Of a stretch of 64,000 nucleotides of DNA, positions 33,995 through 45,333 are shown piece after piece. Each line of letters opens with the position of its first letter. Positions within the stretch are counted from its first letter, which is position 1. The position numbers and the translations under genes were made by a program. The stretch covers positions 11,994,010 to 12,058,009 of the forward strand of contig NC_051436.1 of assembly GCF_001649575.2 (NCBI RefSeq). The letters run 5' to 3'. The notes below the pieces were generated by a model. It searched no databases. It had not been told where the DNA came from and saw nothing but the letters and a program-made list of their open reading frames with translations. The DNA is from Kryptolebias marmoratus. Taxonomy: Eukaryota; Chordata; Actinopteri; Cyprinodontiformes; Rivulidae.

Positions 33995-34260
33995 CTAATT
34001 TTAGGTTTTAGCTATTATTGTACTAATTTTAACATTTAGATACTATTTTGCTACTTTTAGCTTTTAGGTACAATTTTATTGGAGCATTTTGGTACAGTTT
34101 TGCTCATTTAGAAACTTTTGTATTCATAGAGCTTGTAGCTACAGTTTTGCTGACTTTGGATTAGAATAATGATTTTGCTATTTTTATCTTTTAGCTACAA
34201 TTCTTGCTCATTTTAACTTCTATTCTTCTTGTTTCAGTTTTAACTACTGAGTTTCAGTTT
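33995..34260 (+). repeat. Degenerate tandem repeat rich in ttttagctacaattttgct
   Basis: Variants of tttagctacaattttgct and tttagatactattttgctac recur roughly every 30-45 nt. Units are too diverged for a fixed period by eye. Confidence 0.55.
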
Positions 34261-35139
34261 TTTTTTCAAAATTATTCAGCAGTCCTTCAGCACTCAACAT
34301 TCAAACTGCATTTTCACGAAATAATGCAAATTTTTCAAGGTTAAATCCATCTGGTTCCTTTGCCACATTGACTTTGTGCACACTGATATTCGTGATTTTT
34401 CGACATATTTTGCAGCCCTAGAACAGTTGCACTTTCACCTAAAGCTTGGGTCTTCTCCCAGAAGCCTGCAGGCTTGTCCAGTGTTTTAGCTATTCCTGTG
34501 ACTCCACTCTTCTAGACGGAGGTCTTTGATGTCATCCCTGGGATCCCAGTTTGGGGGTCACTGCCTCGATTGCTTTGATAACCACTTTTCAAGCATTCTC
34601 CATTTTCTCTGGGATTTTGCTTGCTTCTCATGTCCCCTCATCTTGATTTATCAGTCACTTGAAATTGTGACACCTATGACTACTACATTCTTCTCTTCAC
34701 AGTATCCTGATGGTTAGATTTAAGGGTAGGTAGAAGTTTTTCACTGTGGTAATGTGGCCTATGTTTGGATCAGAAGCCCAGTCATTTATAACCTGGTCAA
34801 GGCAACCTTGTTACATAATGAGTGAGAGACGTATAAATGAAGCCGTGCTGGATTAAGAAGGTCTACATTTGATGTTGGGTTACCAGGACCTTCTAATGAG
34901 AAATTGACTACTTGAACAAGATATTCATGGACAAGAGTGGAGAACATCATGTATATTTGAGTTTAATAAAAAGCTTCTCCTATGCCACAGGATATTTAAT
35001 TTGTTCATTTTAAGAAATAAATGATGAAAGAAAACCAAATACAAAAGATTCTGAGGATTTTTCTTCTCTCTGACTAATTTCTATAATAAAATTGGCAACC
35101 TGCATTTGTCTAACTTGTACCCCAAGGGCACATTTAGTT
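34261..35139. other. Noncoding DNA, nothing recognised
   Basis: No gene seen. 34460-34720 has scattered similarity in style to the inverted LINE arm at 19240-19450 (for example ggatcccagtttgggggtca and attgctttgataaccacttt), so an older minus-strand LINE relic is possible there. Confidence 0.35.
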
Positions 35140-35305
35140 CACTCACTCATTTTCTCTACCTGTCTTGTCCTGTTCTGGGTTATGGAGGGCGGGGAGAGGG
35201 GGAAGCCTACCCCATAAATTGAGAAGCATGGTATTCCCTGATTAGGTTGACAGTCCATTGCAGGGTCAACACAGACATATACACTTACACCTAAGGTCAG
35301 TTTAG
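35140..35305 (+). repeat. SINE-like teleost repeat family F (copy 2)
   Basis: Has gacagtccattgcagggtca, acacagacatatacacttac and acctaaggtcagtttagaa at its end, matching 37260-37345. Ends right at the family C MITE. Confidence 0.7.
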
Positions 35306-35310
35306 AACAT

Positions 35311-35533
35311 TGATGTCCAATCCTGGTGCTGGAGGGCCACTACCTTGCATATTTCTGTTGTTTCCCTGCTCCAACATGCCTGATTCAATGGTTGACTTAT
35401 CCCTTCAGCATGTCTTCATGTTCTGCAGAAGCCTGTTAATCACCCATTCATTCAGATCAGGTGTGTTGAAGTAGAGAAACACATAAAACATGGAAAATAG
35501 TGGCCATCCAGGACCACAATTGGACACCACTGG
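35311..35533. mobile_element. Palindromic MITE, family C (copy 2)
   Basis: The left end tgatgtccaatcctggtgct, ggagggccactac returns inverted at the right (gtggccatccaggaccacaa, ttggacaccactgg). Inner blocks are cctgattcaatgg and tcagatcaggtgtgttgaag, also inverted to each other. Longer and better preserved than 9719-9894. Confidence 0.85.
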
Positions 35534-36335
35534 TTTAGAATCTCTAAATAAGGATACTGTTAAAGAAAACCACATTACCTGTAGAAAATCTACACTTAAA
35601 TGGTGGAGAATATATCAAATTCAAACAAAGGCTCAAGATGAGTACTTTTTTTTCATCTTTTTTTCTTTCTCTAGCTCAGCTTCCACTCAATCTCCCATGG
35701 GAATCAAACCTCTAACATTTAATTTCAAATGTTGTACATTATTTTTCCTAAGAAAAAAAAAATCCAAAACAATTCAAGTGATATAAAATCCTCATGTAAA
35801 ATGTTGTATTTTTATTTTTTAAGACTTACTGCTGCCTCCTGCTGTCAGTGTTGTCACTACAGCTCTTTGCTTCTGCTTCTTATTCTTTTAACCAAATAGG
35901 CAATCTCAGTTTTACTAATTAGAAAACAAAACTCTCACTGAGGTTCTTTCGTATGCATTGCTTAAACAATAATTCTATTCAGATTTATTCTAATTTGTCT
36001 TAATTCCCCTCTCTCTGCAGCAAAACTAATACTACCCGCTGATTATTACATGGCAGGCAATTCAGAATGCTTCTGAAGGAACAAAAAAAAAATTACTAAA
36101 ACCATTTGCATATCAACAGGATCTAATGTTGCTTCCAAGCAGCATCTATTCAAGAAAGATCACGAAAATAAAACTATTGTTTTGATTTCCTGTTTCAATT
36201 CTGTTTGTTTAAACTTTTTTCTCATGTTAATATTGGGGAGAATGTTTTGACACAACCCAGCCACAGGTAGTCCAGACTAAACAATGGCCATGTCTGCACT
36301 CAGTGTTGAAATAGCATCTATTGCTTACTGGAAAC
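35534..36335. other. Noncoding DNA, nothing recognised
   Basis: AT-rich, with short poly-A runs. No credible ORF. Confidence 0.4.
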
Positions 36336-36655
36336 TTAAATGGCCTGCACTTGTATAGTGCTTTATCTAGTCCTTTATCTAGACACTGCATTCAGTCATT
36401 CACCCTTTCATCCACACATTCACCCAACTGATGGTGGTAAGCTACATTGTAGCCACAGATGCCCTAGGGGAAGCTGACAAAAGTGAGGCTGCCATTACAC
36501 TGGCGCCACCAAATCCCCTGACCATAGGCAAGGTAGGTGAACTGTCTCGCCCAAGGACACAACAGCTAAGTCGGATGAAGCGGGGGTTTGAATTAGCCAC
36601 CCTCCAGTTACAGCAACTCTCCGGTTACAAACTCTCCCTACCAAAATCTGTGGGA
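36336..36655 (+). repeat. SINE-like teleost repeat family E, near full length
   Basis: Ordered blocks are taaatggcctgcacttgtat, agtgctttatctagtc, cattcagtcattcacc, gctacattgtagccacagat, actggcgccacc, cgcccaaggacacaac and tttgaattagccaccctcca. This is the layout of a high-copy fish repeat. The apparent 81-aa ORF across it is accidental. Confidence 0.75.
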
Positions 36656-37157
36656 ATACTAAAGTATGACTTTTAGAAGCAGTTGTATAATGTTGACAAA
36701 ATTTGCAAACAAATTTTCCCTTAGATGACAATGGGATTTTGGCAGAAAAAGTGAGAAAACACAGCCCTCTTTGGAGCTCTATTGGTCAAGCATTCTTTAC
36801 AATAGGAATATCATTCAAAGTTGAAATGGGTCACAAAAAGTTGGACTTGAAGTGCCTGAAGTGGCATTTTGATATCTTTTGCTATTTCTACACAAATGCT
36901 GTTTAGGTTTTTAAGGTTTTTGAAGATTTTTCCAGGGAATTTTTTGACTGACTGTCGTTGATGGCTGATTTTCTCAGCCAAAATCAGCAAATTTATCTTG
37001 TTCATCCCTTCAAATCAGGCGATCATTTAAGTGTTTTCTGCTGATGTTTATTTATGCAACACCTGACTTTGAATACTCACTGCACATTCATAAGTATCGC
37101 TGCATTCAAGTCGTGTTCAAAATGCAAAAACATCAGGCTTTCCCTTATCCCTTATAT

Positions 37158-37350
37158 CCATCCATCAATTTTCTTTTACCTGCTTCTCTTTTTCAGGAGG
37201 CAGAGGAGCTGGTGCCTGTTTCCAGCAGTCTGTGCGAGAGGCGGGGGGACACACTGGACAGGTTGCAAGTCCAACACAGGGACACATAGAGACAAAATGG
37301 ACAAATGAGCATTCACACTGTCACTCACACCTAAAGACAATTTAGGGTTC
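37158..37350 (+). repeat. SINE-like teleost repeat family F (copy 3, longest)
   Basis: Starts tatccatccatcaattttct, continues with a gaggcggggggacacactgg segment, acaggttgcaagtccaacac, gagacaaaatgg and cactcacacctaaagacaat. Includes the 5' end missing from copy 1. Confidence 0.8.
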
Positions 37351-38559
37351 TATCTCCTATATGGTTGACTATACATTTATGATGATGTAATGAGTAAAAA
37401 AACAAGTGAACATTTCAAACACAGCCCAGATTAGTATGCTTATTCCATGTTTTCAGTGGAGTATTGCTAGATCAGTGTCTCAGTTCTTGATGAACATTGG
37501 TTAGCTTTTTGCTTTTTACATTTTTGAAGATCAGAACTTTCTGTTTTCATTCAAAGCCTCTTTGTGATAACCGGTCAAAACTGAATACAAACAAACTCCT
37601 CAATATTTCTCCTGCTTTATCTGATAAAACGCCAGTTTTATTGCGAGGACTTGCACTTCTTATTGTGCCCCTTGACTTAGCCACAGGCTTCTATCATGTC
37701 GCTCCACATTTTAACAAGCCTTGTTTCTGACAAGTTATTGTGGAATTTTTGTTCAGTGACAGCAAAAAAAGAGACAGAAAAAAAAAACTGCATACTTCTT
37801 CATTAAATGAAACTTTAAATGGAAAAGAAAGATGCATATATTAGAATATGATTTGTATATTTAATCTTGGATTAATGGTTTGGTTAACATAATGAGGTTA
37901 ATGTTGCATGTAAAGTAATAAGAATTCAGGGCATGAGTATAAAGACTAATTTTTTTCATAGGAACTGTCCAGTTAATGTTTAATTTCAGCAAGATAAGCA
38001 GTCATTGCCACCAGTGACCTTAAAATAAGAAGTTCAAAGTAATGTCTTCGGAAGAGCATTATGGTACTTTGGTGCCCCAGTGTGGTTTTATGGTTAGTTT
38101 GGATTTTTTGAAGTGGGTTTCTGCAAAGTTGTTACCAGTAGTCAGTAACTTGCCTGTAGTAAAAAGCAGTCAGAATTATCTCAGTTTGGAAATTAACAGA
38201 GAAAATCTAATAAAGGAATCTAGCTAAAGGCTAGTCAGATTTGAGGCTAACTACAAAATGTATTTCTGCTGTTTTAAAACAATTTCTCAAAAGGTTCATA
38301 GTAGTTCAAGCAAATGCTTTTCTGTTCCTCTTTGTACCACATTACTCATCTATCAGATAAGTTTAATGTTCTTTTTAGCAACACAAGTTCTACATAAATA
38401 CAAACCACTGACCGCTTGGTAAATAAGTGTCAAATGTAAACGTGACGACAGCATAAAAGTTTAGCACAACTAGATTGGGATTGTTTTAAGATGGCTGAAA
38501 TCCTGTTTGGAAAAGGCCCTAGTTTGATTAGCTGTTAGCATAACTGTTCTGCTATCAAC
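37351..38559. other. Noncoding DNA, nothing recognised
   Basis: No gene seen. The part after about 38440 probably begins the composite family A region. Confidence 0.4.
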
Positions 38560-39100
38560 AGCTGGGAAGATACTAAATGATGATTCCAACTCCACAAAAC
38601 CCCTTCTTCAAAATATCCAAACTATTCTTTTAATGCAATGGTTTTGTTCTTTAGAAGTATGGTTCTGTGGAAGGGGTAATAAACAATTAATATGCTACTT
38701 GCTGTAGATAGCTGTTTCAATGACATCTGTTTAGAGAAATAGAGTTTGATCCTAGTGACAGCTCTTTGAGCCGACTCCCAAAGAGTCCGTTCTGATCCAG
38801 CCCTTTGAGTGCCAGCTCTTTTAAAAAGGCATTTGGGAGCCGAAAACGCAGTCTCTTTTTGGTGAGATGAGACAAATGATTCGGGGCCCAGAAAAGAGCT
38901 GCAAGTTCCAAGACTATTTCATTCTGATCAGATAAAGAAGCTAACTGCTAGTCCAACTGCAGCCAAGACCAAAGTGGATTGATACTGGTTCAAAACAATC
39001 CCAACCTCATAAATTTCAGAGTAGTTCATGCGTATGCTAATTGAAAAACTTTTTCTTTCATGTCAGCTACACATTACAAGGTTGTTTACATAGAATTCTG
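38560..39100 (+). repeat. Family A repeat split by a nested insertion
   Basis: The left half (tacttgctgtagatagctg, ccaatgacatctgtttagag-like, to about 38750) and the right half (attctgatcagataaagaag, gaccaaagtggattgatac, from about 38926) form one family A copy. The 175 bp between them is foreign to the family. Confidence 0.7.
38751..38925. mobile_element. Nested short insertion, possibly hAT-like MITE
   Basis: Contains agctctttgagccgactccc and ttgggagccgaaaacgcagt, the repeated AGCCG-type motif seen in several fish hAT non-autonomous elements. Short, no ORF, and target duplications not clear. Class is a guess from motif style. Confidence 0.4.
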
Positions 39101-39334
39101 TGGTATGTTGCAGGTTCATGTAGCAGCAGCTGCTAGCTCTAGCATTTTTTGCTCCAGATTGGAGCACTATTTGCCAGAATATCATGTCTTTTTGAAAAGC
39201 TATGTATGAAAAATTGACAACAAAGTAAAATTTCATGAAATTTTCTTTGCGTAAACTGCTGTGAAATTTTTGAGATTTGAGTTTTAAAAGAGTCTGACTG
39301 TGCTCAGGTGAGCTGTTTCCTCAGTAATCCATTC

Positions 39335-39420
39335 AGAGTTAAACTCTCCCATCAGAGGTTATTCGAAGAGCTATCTACCACAGGCAAGGTATTATTTGTT
39401 CAGAATTCTTGCTTCAACAG
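39335..39420 (-). repeat. Family A repeat fragment, inverted
   Basis: The reverse complement gives ataccttgcctgtggtagat and agctcttcgaataacctctg, matching the start of the other copies. Confidence 0.6.
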
Positions 39421-40914
39421 GTGTTTGAAAAAGCAACAACAAAGGAAAATGAAGAAACTACGTGCCAACTGTTGTTTTATCATGTTATATTTTAATTTCT
39501 GCAGAGACAAAAATGACAAGCAGTTTATTTACACAAACCTGTACAAAAGCAAAATTAAATTATGTAAAATATCTCATAAATAGAAGTGGACTTGCGTTCA
39601 ATACACTTTGCCATGTTCAGCTAAGCTGCGTGCATAGTGACTCATATTAAACGATGATAAATTTGTTCCTCAGTTTCTATATCAACATCCAAGTCGCAGG
39701 ACAAATAGTAATGGGTAATATTACAAAATCTCATTACACACTGTGAATGCTTTACGGATACAGGAGAGCGGCTTCCGAGCACATACAGTACCTCAGGTGG
39801 GTTAACCTCGTACTTTCTGTCAAGTGTTAGGAATTCTAGCACCCGCTATCGAGTAGATTTTTGTCTCTGTTACCTCAGTGTTTCAGCAAATAACAACCCG
39901 CCAAGCCAAGCCTATCATTGCTCAGAAAAAGACAGTGTAGATTGCACTCAATGTAGTTGCCAGTGGAAGGCTACATGTCTTTCATTTCTCTTCTTTTACA
40001 CTCAGAAGAGTTTCTGTCTTCACTTTATCTGATGTAGAAATTCAAAGCACCACCTTGCAGTATCACAGCAAAGCCTGCAGCGTGCTTATTTGTCGGGCAG
40101 GGTTTCATCACCGTCATCTCTAGATATGCATATACCGTAAAGTTGCACAACACATCCCGAGGTGTGTATTCTGTCAGCTGCTCTCCCTTACAGTGCCCCG
40201 CTCCCCACACCCTCCCTGTATTCATGCCTGCTAGTAAACCGTCACATTAGCATTTTTATCTCTCAGCTCCCTCAACTCAAAGCAATCAAATGTCTCCAAG
40301 CATTTCTTTTTTTTCTATTTCCTGTCCTGTGTCGTTCAGAGCTTTTATATTATTCAGTCCTAGAGCTTGTTTCATGCACAAAGAAGGTTACTTGACCTTT
40401 CGATGACACATGTACATGAGCAAAACACAACAAAAATAAAAGTCCATAATATCATTATTATTTCCATCAACAAGCAACTTCTTGAATTGTCAAAAGCTAG
40501 GAATGGGTATTTGAACAAGGTAATTGATCCAAGTGAACAACAGCCACTGAAGTGTCAGACCCACAGGCTCACTGACATTTGACCAGTCATCTTACAGAAA
40601 AAAAAAAAATAAATTTAAAAAAAAAATTTGACATCATGGGATTTCATCTAAGATATGCAAATGTATTTCAGTCCTTAAATGCCACCCCATCTAAGTTTGT
40701 GAACATGTCAGTGTAATCATTTATGCACCATTCCAGACCAACATTTAATCATACCAATTGGTATAAAAAGGCACAATTGCATATTTGCATTCACTCTATT
40801 TTTTTTTTTTCAGAAGCACTCTAAATATACAAAGTGACACAAGATAAAGAAAAGAAAGGAAAACAGAAGATTGTAATGATTATTTCCACAGTTTCACCTG
40901 TTACTGTGTAATAA
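39421..40914. other. Noncoding DNA, nothing recognised
   Basis: About 1.5 kb without credible coding sequence. A-rich simple sequence at 40598-40629. Confidence 0.4.
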
Positions 40915-41285
40915 ATCAATGGGTGCAATTAAAAAAAGTTAATTAATGGGTACAAATATTCAGAGGGTAAAATTAATTAATAGGTTAAACAATTAATGAG
41001 TAGTTGTAATCAATGGGTAAAATTAGTCAATTGGCATAAATATTCAATGGGTAAAAGTTGATCAATGGGTAAAATTAGTCAATTGGCATAAATATTCAAT
41101 GGGTAAAAGTTGATCAATGGGTAAAAGTAATCAGTGGATAAAAATAATTTTTGGATAAAAAAATCATCATGGAAAAATATAATTAATTGGTACAATTAAT
41201 AAATGGGTACAATAATCAATGGGTAAAATTAGCCTTTAGGTAAAAGTAATTAATGGGTAAAATCAATCATTGGGCAAAATAAAAC
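40915..41285 (+). repeat. Minisatellite of atcaatgggtaaaa-type units with a 52-bp higher-order repeat
   Basis: Some twenty variants of a 13-15 bp unit (att/atcaatgggtaaaa). Within it 41021-41072 and 41073-41124 are two identical 52-bp copies built from four units, the sign of a recent larger-scale duplication. Confidence 0.9.
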
Positions 41286-42253
41286 CTTGTAAGTCTATTC
41301 TAATGATATAAAGTTGATACAAAACAAACTTTTTAAGTGTTTGTGATTTGAGAGACAATCAATGTTTGGTATAAAAAATGGATGAAACTATGAAACAGTA
41401 TAGTACTGATTGATGTACTAAGTTGTGTTATGTTGGGTAATGTCCCTTTAAGTACAAACAAATGCAAGCAACAAGATGAGTTTCCATGTTTACAGGGAAA
41501 CATTTTTTTGTACATTTTGTTTTACAGTTTTTTTTTCATCCTCTTTCTCAGTTTAGTGAAGTAAGTTCCCATTAAACGTGCAAGTAAAAAGTAAATATTT
41601 ATGTATACAGTTGATAAGTATAGGAGCACTTTCTTTCACAAGTAGTACTTACAGACTATAGATTGCCGGAGTGCATAAAAAGCGCCTCCAGTCAAACCAA
41701 AAAGGGGTTTTGCTAACATACAAAATAGTTCCATTGCATCTGATATTCTTTTTAATTACAGTGATGAGATTTGTGCCTGTGCAGCTGCAAAGAAAAAGAA
41801 AACCCAAACAGTATACAGGGAGGCACAACATCTCAACATTTTGAGTGTTAAGCATCAGCTCTGAGGGGTTTATGGGTGTTTTGTTGAGACATCACATTCT
41901 TATCATTCAATCCTTCATTAGAAAAGAAAAGGTGTACATAAGCAAAGTTCTCCAAGAGAGCTTCTTTCTTTATATGTGTGAAATGGAAATGCTTCATCCA
42001 GTTTGGGGAAGCTTTGGTTTTACTTTGACACCAAATTCGTCAGCACGTAATCCTAACACCTCTGCTCATACAAGCGTTGCTTTTTGATTGTTCTCTACTG
42101 AGCTGATTCTTACATTCATGCAAAGAAAAGCAACAACTACAAGTGTTTAAAGGATTATTTGACAGAAGTTTGTGTGGGCCAATGTAACCTTGGAGGCTTT
42201 AAGAGAGAGTGAAAAAGTGGTTGATGCTTGTTGGCCACATATACCTTATGCTA
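41286..42253. other. Noncoding DNA downstream of the protocadherin gene
   Basis: No gene seen. If the poly(A) site lies further left than 42254, part of this would still be protocadherin 3' UTR. Confidence 0.35.
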
Positions 42254-42259
42254 TTTATT
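42254..42259 (-). terminator. Candidate polyadenylation signal for the protocadherin transcript
   Basis: AATAAA on the minus strand, 1.36 kb beyond the stop codon. It is one of several possible signals, and no transcript end can be read from DNA alone. Confidence 0.25.
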
Positions 42260-43618
42260 GCTCAGTCCTATAACACACATACAAAAAAAGAACTATAAAA
42301 CACTGTCCTTGCAACTGTTTAAGATCAACTCTGGCATACTTACACTTTTTTTCAGTCTATGATGGATGTATAGACATATACGTCCATACACACTATTTTC
42401 ACTGCACAACAGTAATTGTGATCTTATCCCAAACACCACGTATTCCAGAATTTTGATCAGTATAGCAGCAGAAATCTTCTCAGCTAAATAAATCTGTTTC
42501 TGCATGTATGGGTTTCCATGTTTGCTTTACCAAAACAGATACTCTAACTTGGTATAAATGATACCGTCTCACTAAGGTGATCCAAAAATGAACAACACCA
42601 TGCTCTTTGAGTTGATGTGATTGTAGGCATAAGGTCTTGCATTTCTCAGGAGGCGTTTGGTCTCATTCTCGCCAACCGGAGACAAATAAGGAGAGAGTGC
42701 GTAAAGGTAGGGATTGGGAACAAAAGGGTATGGGAGCAGTTAGCACTGTCACTATTGTCCAATGCTTATGTACAATGGTCGACACCTGTGAGATGCGCTC
42801 ACGTTGTTGGTCAGTCATCACAAAGTTTATTGTATGTTGTAAGTAGGGTTGTGGTTCAGCCAAAGTGTAGTTGCAGCAAATTCCTTTGGCTCCCTTTTCT
42901 ACCCAGGAGTCTCCATATCAAAAAGAGGACAGAGTATTTTAAAGCTTAGTCTTTTCCGATCCTTTTTAAAAATTTGGTCAACTTTTGGTTTGCAACTTCA
43001 ACTGCAAACACTCAAGATGACAGATCTCATGGTCCAGTGTGGTCAATCACAAGAATCCATTCACCACAAAGCATCTTGGCCAGACTTTTGTTGCATTGTT
43101 CTAAAATTAAAAAAAGGCATATCCAGAGTCGCTAAAAAAAAAGTCAGAGCAGTTTTCTTGTACAACTTTGATTCTAGAAAACAAACAAAAAAGGTGGACA
43201 AATAGGGGGGAAATATGGGCTCATTTCTACATTGTTTTCTAAAAGAAAGGGCCCCCTGATGGGAACATGGATTACTCATGCGTGTGCTGTATATCTAAAA
43301 TGAGTTGAATAACTGTACAGATTGACTTTGACTGTCAGGCAGCAGACTGTCTCCCAAGAGCGCAACTCGTCAGTAGAATAGTTTCTCCTCCTCTACTTCT
43401 CATTAGGGCCAGAACTAGCACATTAAAATGGTACTATGTTTGTATATCCACTCAGATTTTTTAAGAAGTTTTTGTAAAAGTCTTTGGAGAAGGTTTAGTC
43501 CTACTCTGTGTGGCCAAAAACGTCTAGAGTTGTAACAATTATGGGTAAGCAGCTATGCTTAGTAATGTATTTAAGCACCACATGTTGTGGCACTTGAGCT
43601 TCATGTAAGACCTCAAGC
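42260..43618 (-). other. Probable 3' UTR of the delta1-protocadherin
   Basis: Sequence directly downstream of the stop codon on the minus strand. No ORF with recognisable motifs. Extent is inferred from the candidate polyadenylation signal. Confidence 0.4.
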
Positions 43619-44091
43619 TCACAGGTACACCTCCCGTCGCGTCAAGGTACCGCAGGATGTGGGCTTGTATTCTCCAGTGGGTGCAAGGGGGATCTCCTCA
43701 GTGGGGTGTCCCAGCGTCTCCTCGCCACCTCCTGGGGAGCCGTAGGAAGGTGAGCCAAAGGCCTCATAGGAGGAAGAGGAGGAGGCCATCTTCTTGTTGA
43801 GCAGGTTGCGATTGCGGTCTCCCATCATGTGAGCGGCAGTGGGGTCCCCGTTGGCCATGGCGGCCATGGCAAGGGTCTCTTGGCTGCCGGGCTGCTCGAC
43901 GCTACTGCTGCTGCTGCCGTTTCCAGTCATGAAAGTGGAAAGCTTTGGTTGTTGGGGGTTGGAGGTCGACTTGGATGGCCGTCGCTCTGGCGACGTGCGC
44001 ACAGGCATCCAGCAGGAGTCCGAGTGGCCGTACTCGTTGCACTCCCTGGTGCACTTGCCAGTCATGGCTACGTCAGGCAACGGCCGGGAGT
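43619..44091 (-). CDS. pcdh7: Terminal exon of a delta1-protocadherin, best fit PCDH7
   Basis: Encodes the C-terminal 156 residues of the cytoplasmic tail of a homophilic cell-adhesion cadherin expressed mainly in neural tissue. The key evidence is CTRECNEYGHSDSCWMP, the CM2 motif of the delta1 class (PCDH1, 7, 9, 11). Next come a Ser/Pro/Gln-rich stretch with KLSTFM, a poly-Ser run, GDRNRNLLNKK, EEIPL and the end LTRREVYL before TGA. The acceptor cttcctttag sets the exon start at 44091, with two bases completing a split codon (phase 1). The ATG further in (MTGKC) is internal, not a start. The exon is far more GC-rich than its surroundings. The tail motifs favour PCDH7 from memory; PCDH1 or PCDH9 remain possible. 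The ectodomain and transmembrane exons lie to the right, outside the window. Confidence 0.85.
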
Positions 44092-45314
44092 CTAAAGGAA
44101 GCAGAGAAGAAAGAAAAAAGGAAGTAAGTCATTACAGTTTGTTTAATTAAAAGGAGAAATGTATTGAGTAATAACTAAAATTATGTGTCTGTTGTGGTAT
44201 GTTTCATGATTTGGCTACTGCAGCCTATATTTTTCCCCTAATCATGTCATTACCACATCTAAAGTTTAATTTGAAAAAGTTGGAAAAAAAAACAGTTGTC
44301 ACAATGATTACCAGGCACACATTTCCACAGCTTATGAAAACTCTCATTTTTATTACTAGTGAATACAACAAAGCTGTCACCAATAAAAACTGCATTTGAT
44401 TTCATGCAGAAACAATACCACATGACAGAAAGAGCAACAAAAATCAACAATGAAAAGAAGACACTATTGGCTACGACAACAGCCTCAAACTAAAAATGAA
44501 AAAAAATCCACAAAAAAAATACAAAAAACTGTCGAGTGAATCAGAGTTGAAAATAATGTCATGCTTCAAAACGCATTTGAGCTGAGAAGGGAAAAGGTAG
44601 GTAGGTAGGGAGAGAGGGAGGGAGGGAGGAGGAGTATAGGAGGCAGCAATGGAAAAAGTGAAGAAGTCAGTTTGTGTTTTCAGCTTTGTCTCATTTAAAA
44701 TTTAAGCTGCTTTGTGTGAGTGTGCTTGGGAGGTGGGAGCAACATCAACACCCTGTTTTCCTGCTTTGCTGATTGACAGACAGCAATCACATTCTCATCT
44801 AAGTAGCTTAATAGCTTTGTGGGGGCTCAAGCACTCGGATATCCTCTTAAATCCACTAATAGTGGTCTTAACCAATTACCTATCTGAGCACTAGCCTCAG
44901 ATTAACTGCGTTTATTGCATTATTGTGGAAAGCAAATTATGTGCTTACAATGCCACATCGGAAAAACAGGTTGGCCAGATACCTTAGGGCTGATTGCTGT
45001 TCCGTAACACTTTGCGATACGTGAAAGCTATTTAAACCAGGGATGCAAACCAAAGCTGAACTGGTTAAACTTAAAGTTGAAACTGTTAGGAGGGAGGAAA
45101 CAAGGAGTCTTTGCCACAGCCCGAAAGCCTTGAAATGACACAGTGCCTGAGGTGTTACAACTAATGGTGTTTTAGGGATGCTATGTTAAATGTGTTTTTA
45201 TTAATGACCCGATGAGAAAGCAAAGTCAAGCAAAAGCAAAAGTGAGTGAAAACCAAGCCAAGCATGCCTTTGCTCAACCAAAAATAAAAGTAAAGGGTTT
45301 GGACCATGGCTTAC
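44092..45314 (-). other. Intron between microexon and terminal exon
   Basis: About 1.2 kb, GTAAGC donor at its right end and cttcctttag acceptor at its left. Contains a (GGGA/GGTA)-type purine run at 44595-44640. Nothing coding seen. Confidence 0.55.
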
Positions 45315-45333
45315 TTTTAATGCTCTTTATCTC
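45315..45333 (-). CDS. pcdh7: Candidate 19-nt microexon of the protocadherin
   Basis: On the minus strand a strong acceptor (tttttttctttt-acag) precedes GAGATAAAGAGCATTAAAA, which is followed by GTAAGC. Only phase 0 is open (E-I-K-S-I-K plus one base), since both other phases hit TAA. Reading in phase 0 leaves phase 1, exactly what the terminal exon needs: A plus AC gives Asn, followed by S-R-P-L-P-D-V-A-M. Delta1-protocadherin tails are known to be alternatively spliced. The exon is inferred from DNA only. Confidence 0.55.

Noticed and set aside
36431..36676. 81-aa ORF in the SINE-like family E repeat
   Set aside because: The same sequence is a dispersed noncoding repeat. The ORF is accidental.
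40915..41285. Repeat array considered as a CRISPR array
   Set aside because: Units are 13-15 bp, degenerate and without unique spacers, in a vertebrate genome. It is a minisatellite.
43829..44150. Plus-strand ORFs of 60-103 aa opposite the protocadherin exon
   Set aside because: They are the antisense of a GC-rich coding exon and have no recognisable motif.
44595..44640. Purine-rich ggtaggtagggagagaggga tract considered as a G-quadruplex or regulatory site
   Set aside because: G runs are mostly shorter than three and it reads as simple sequence. No supporting context.
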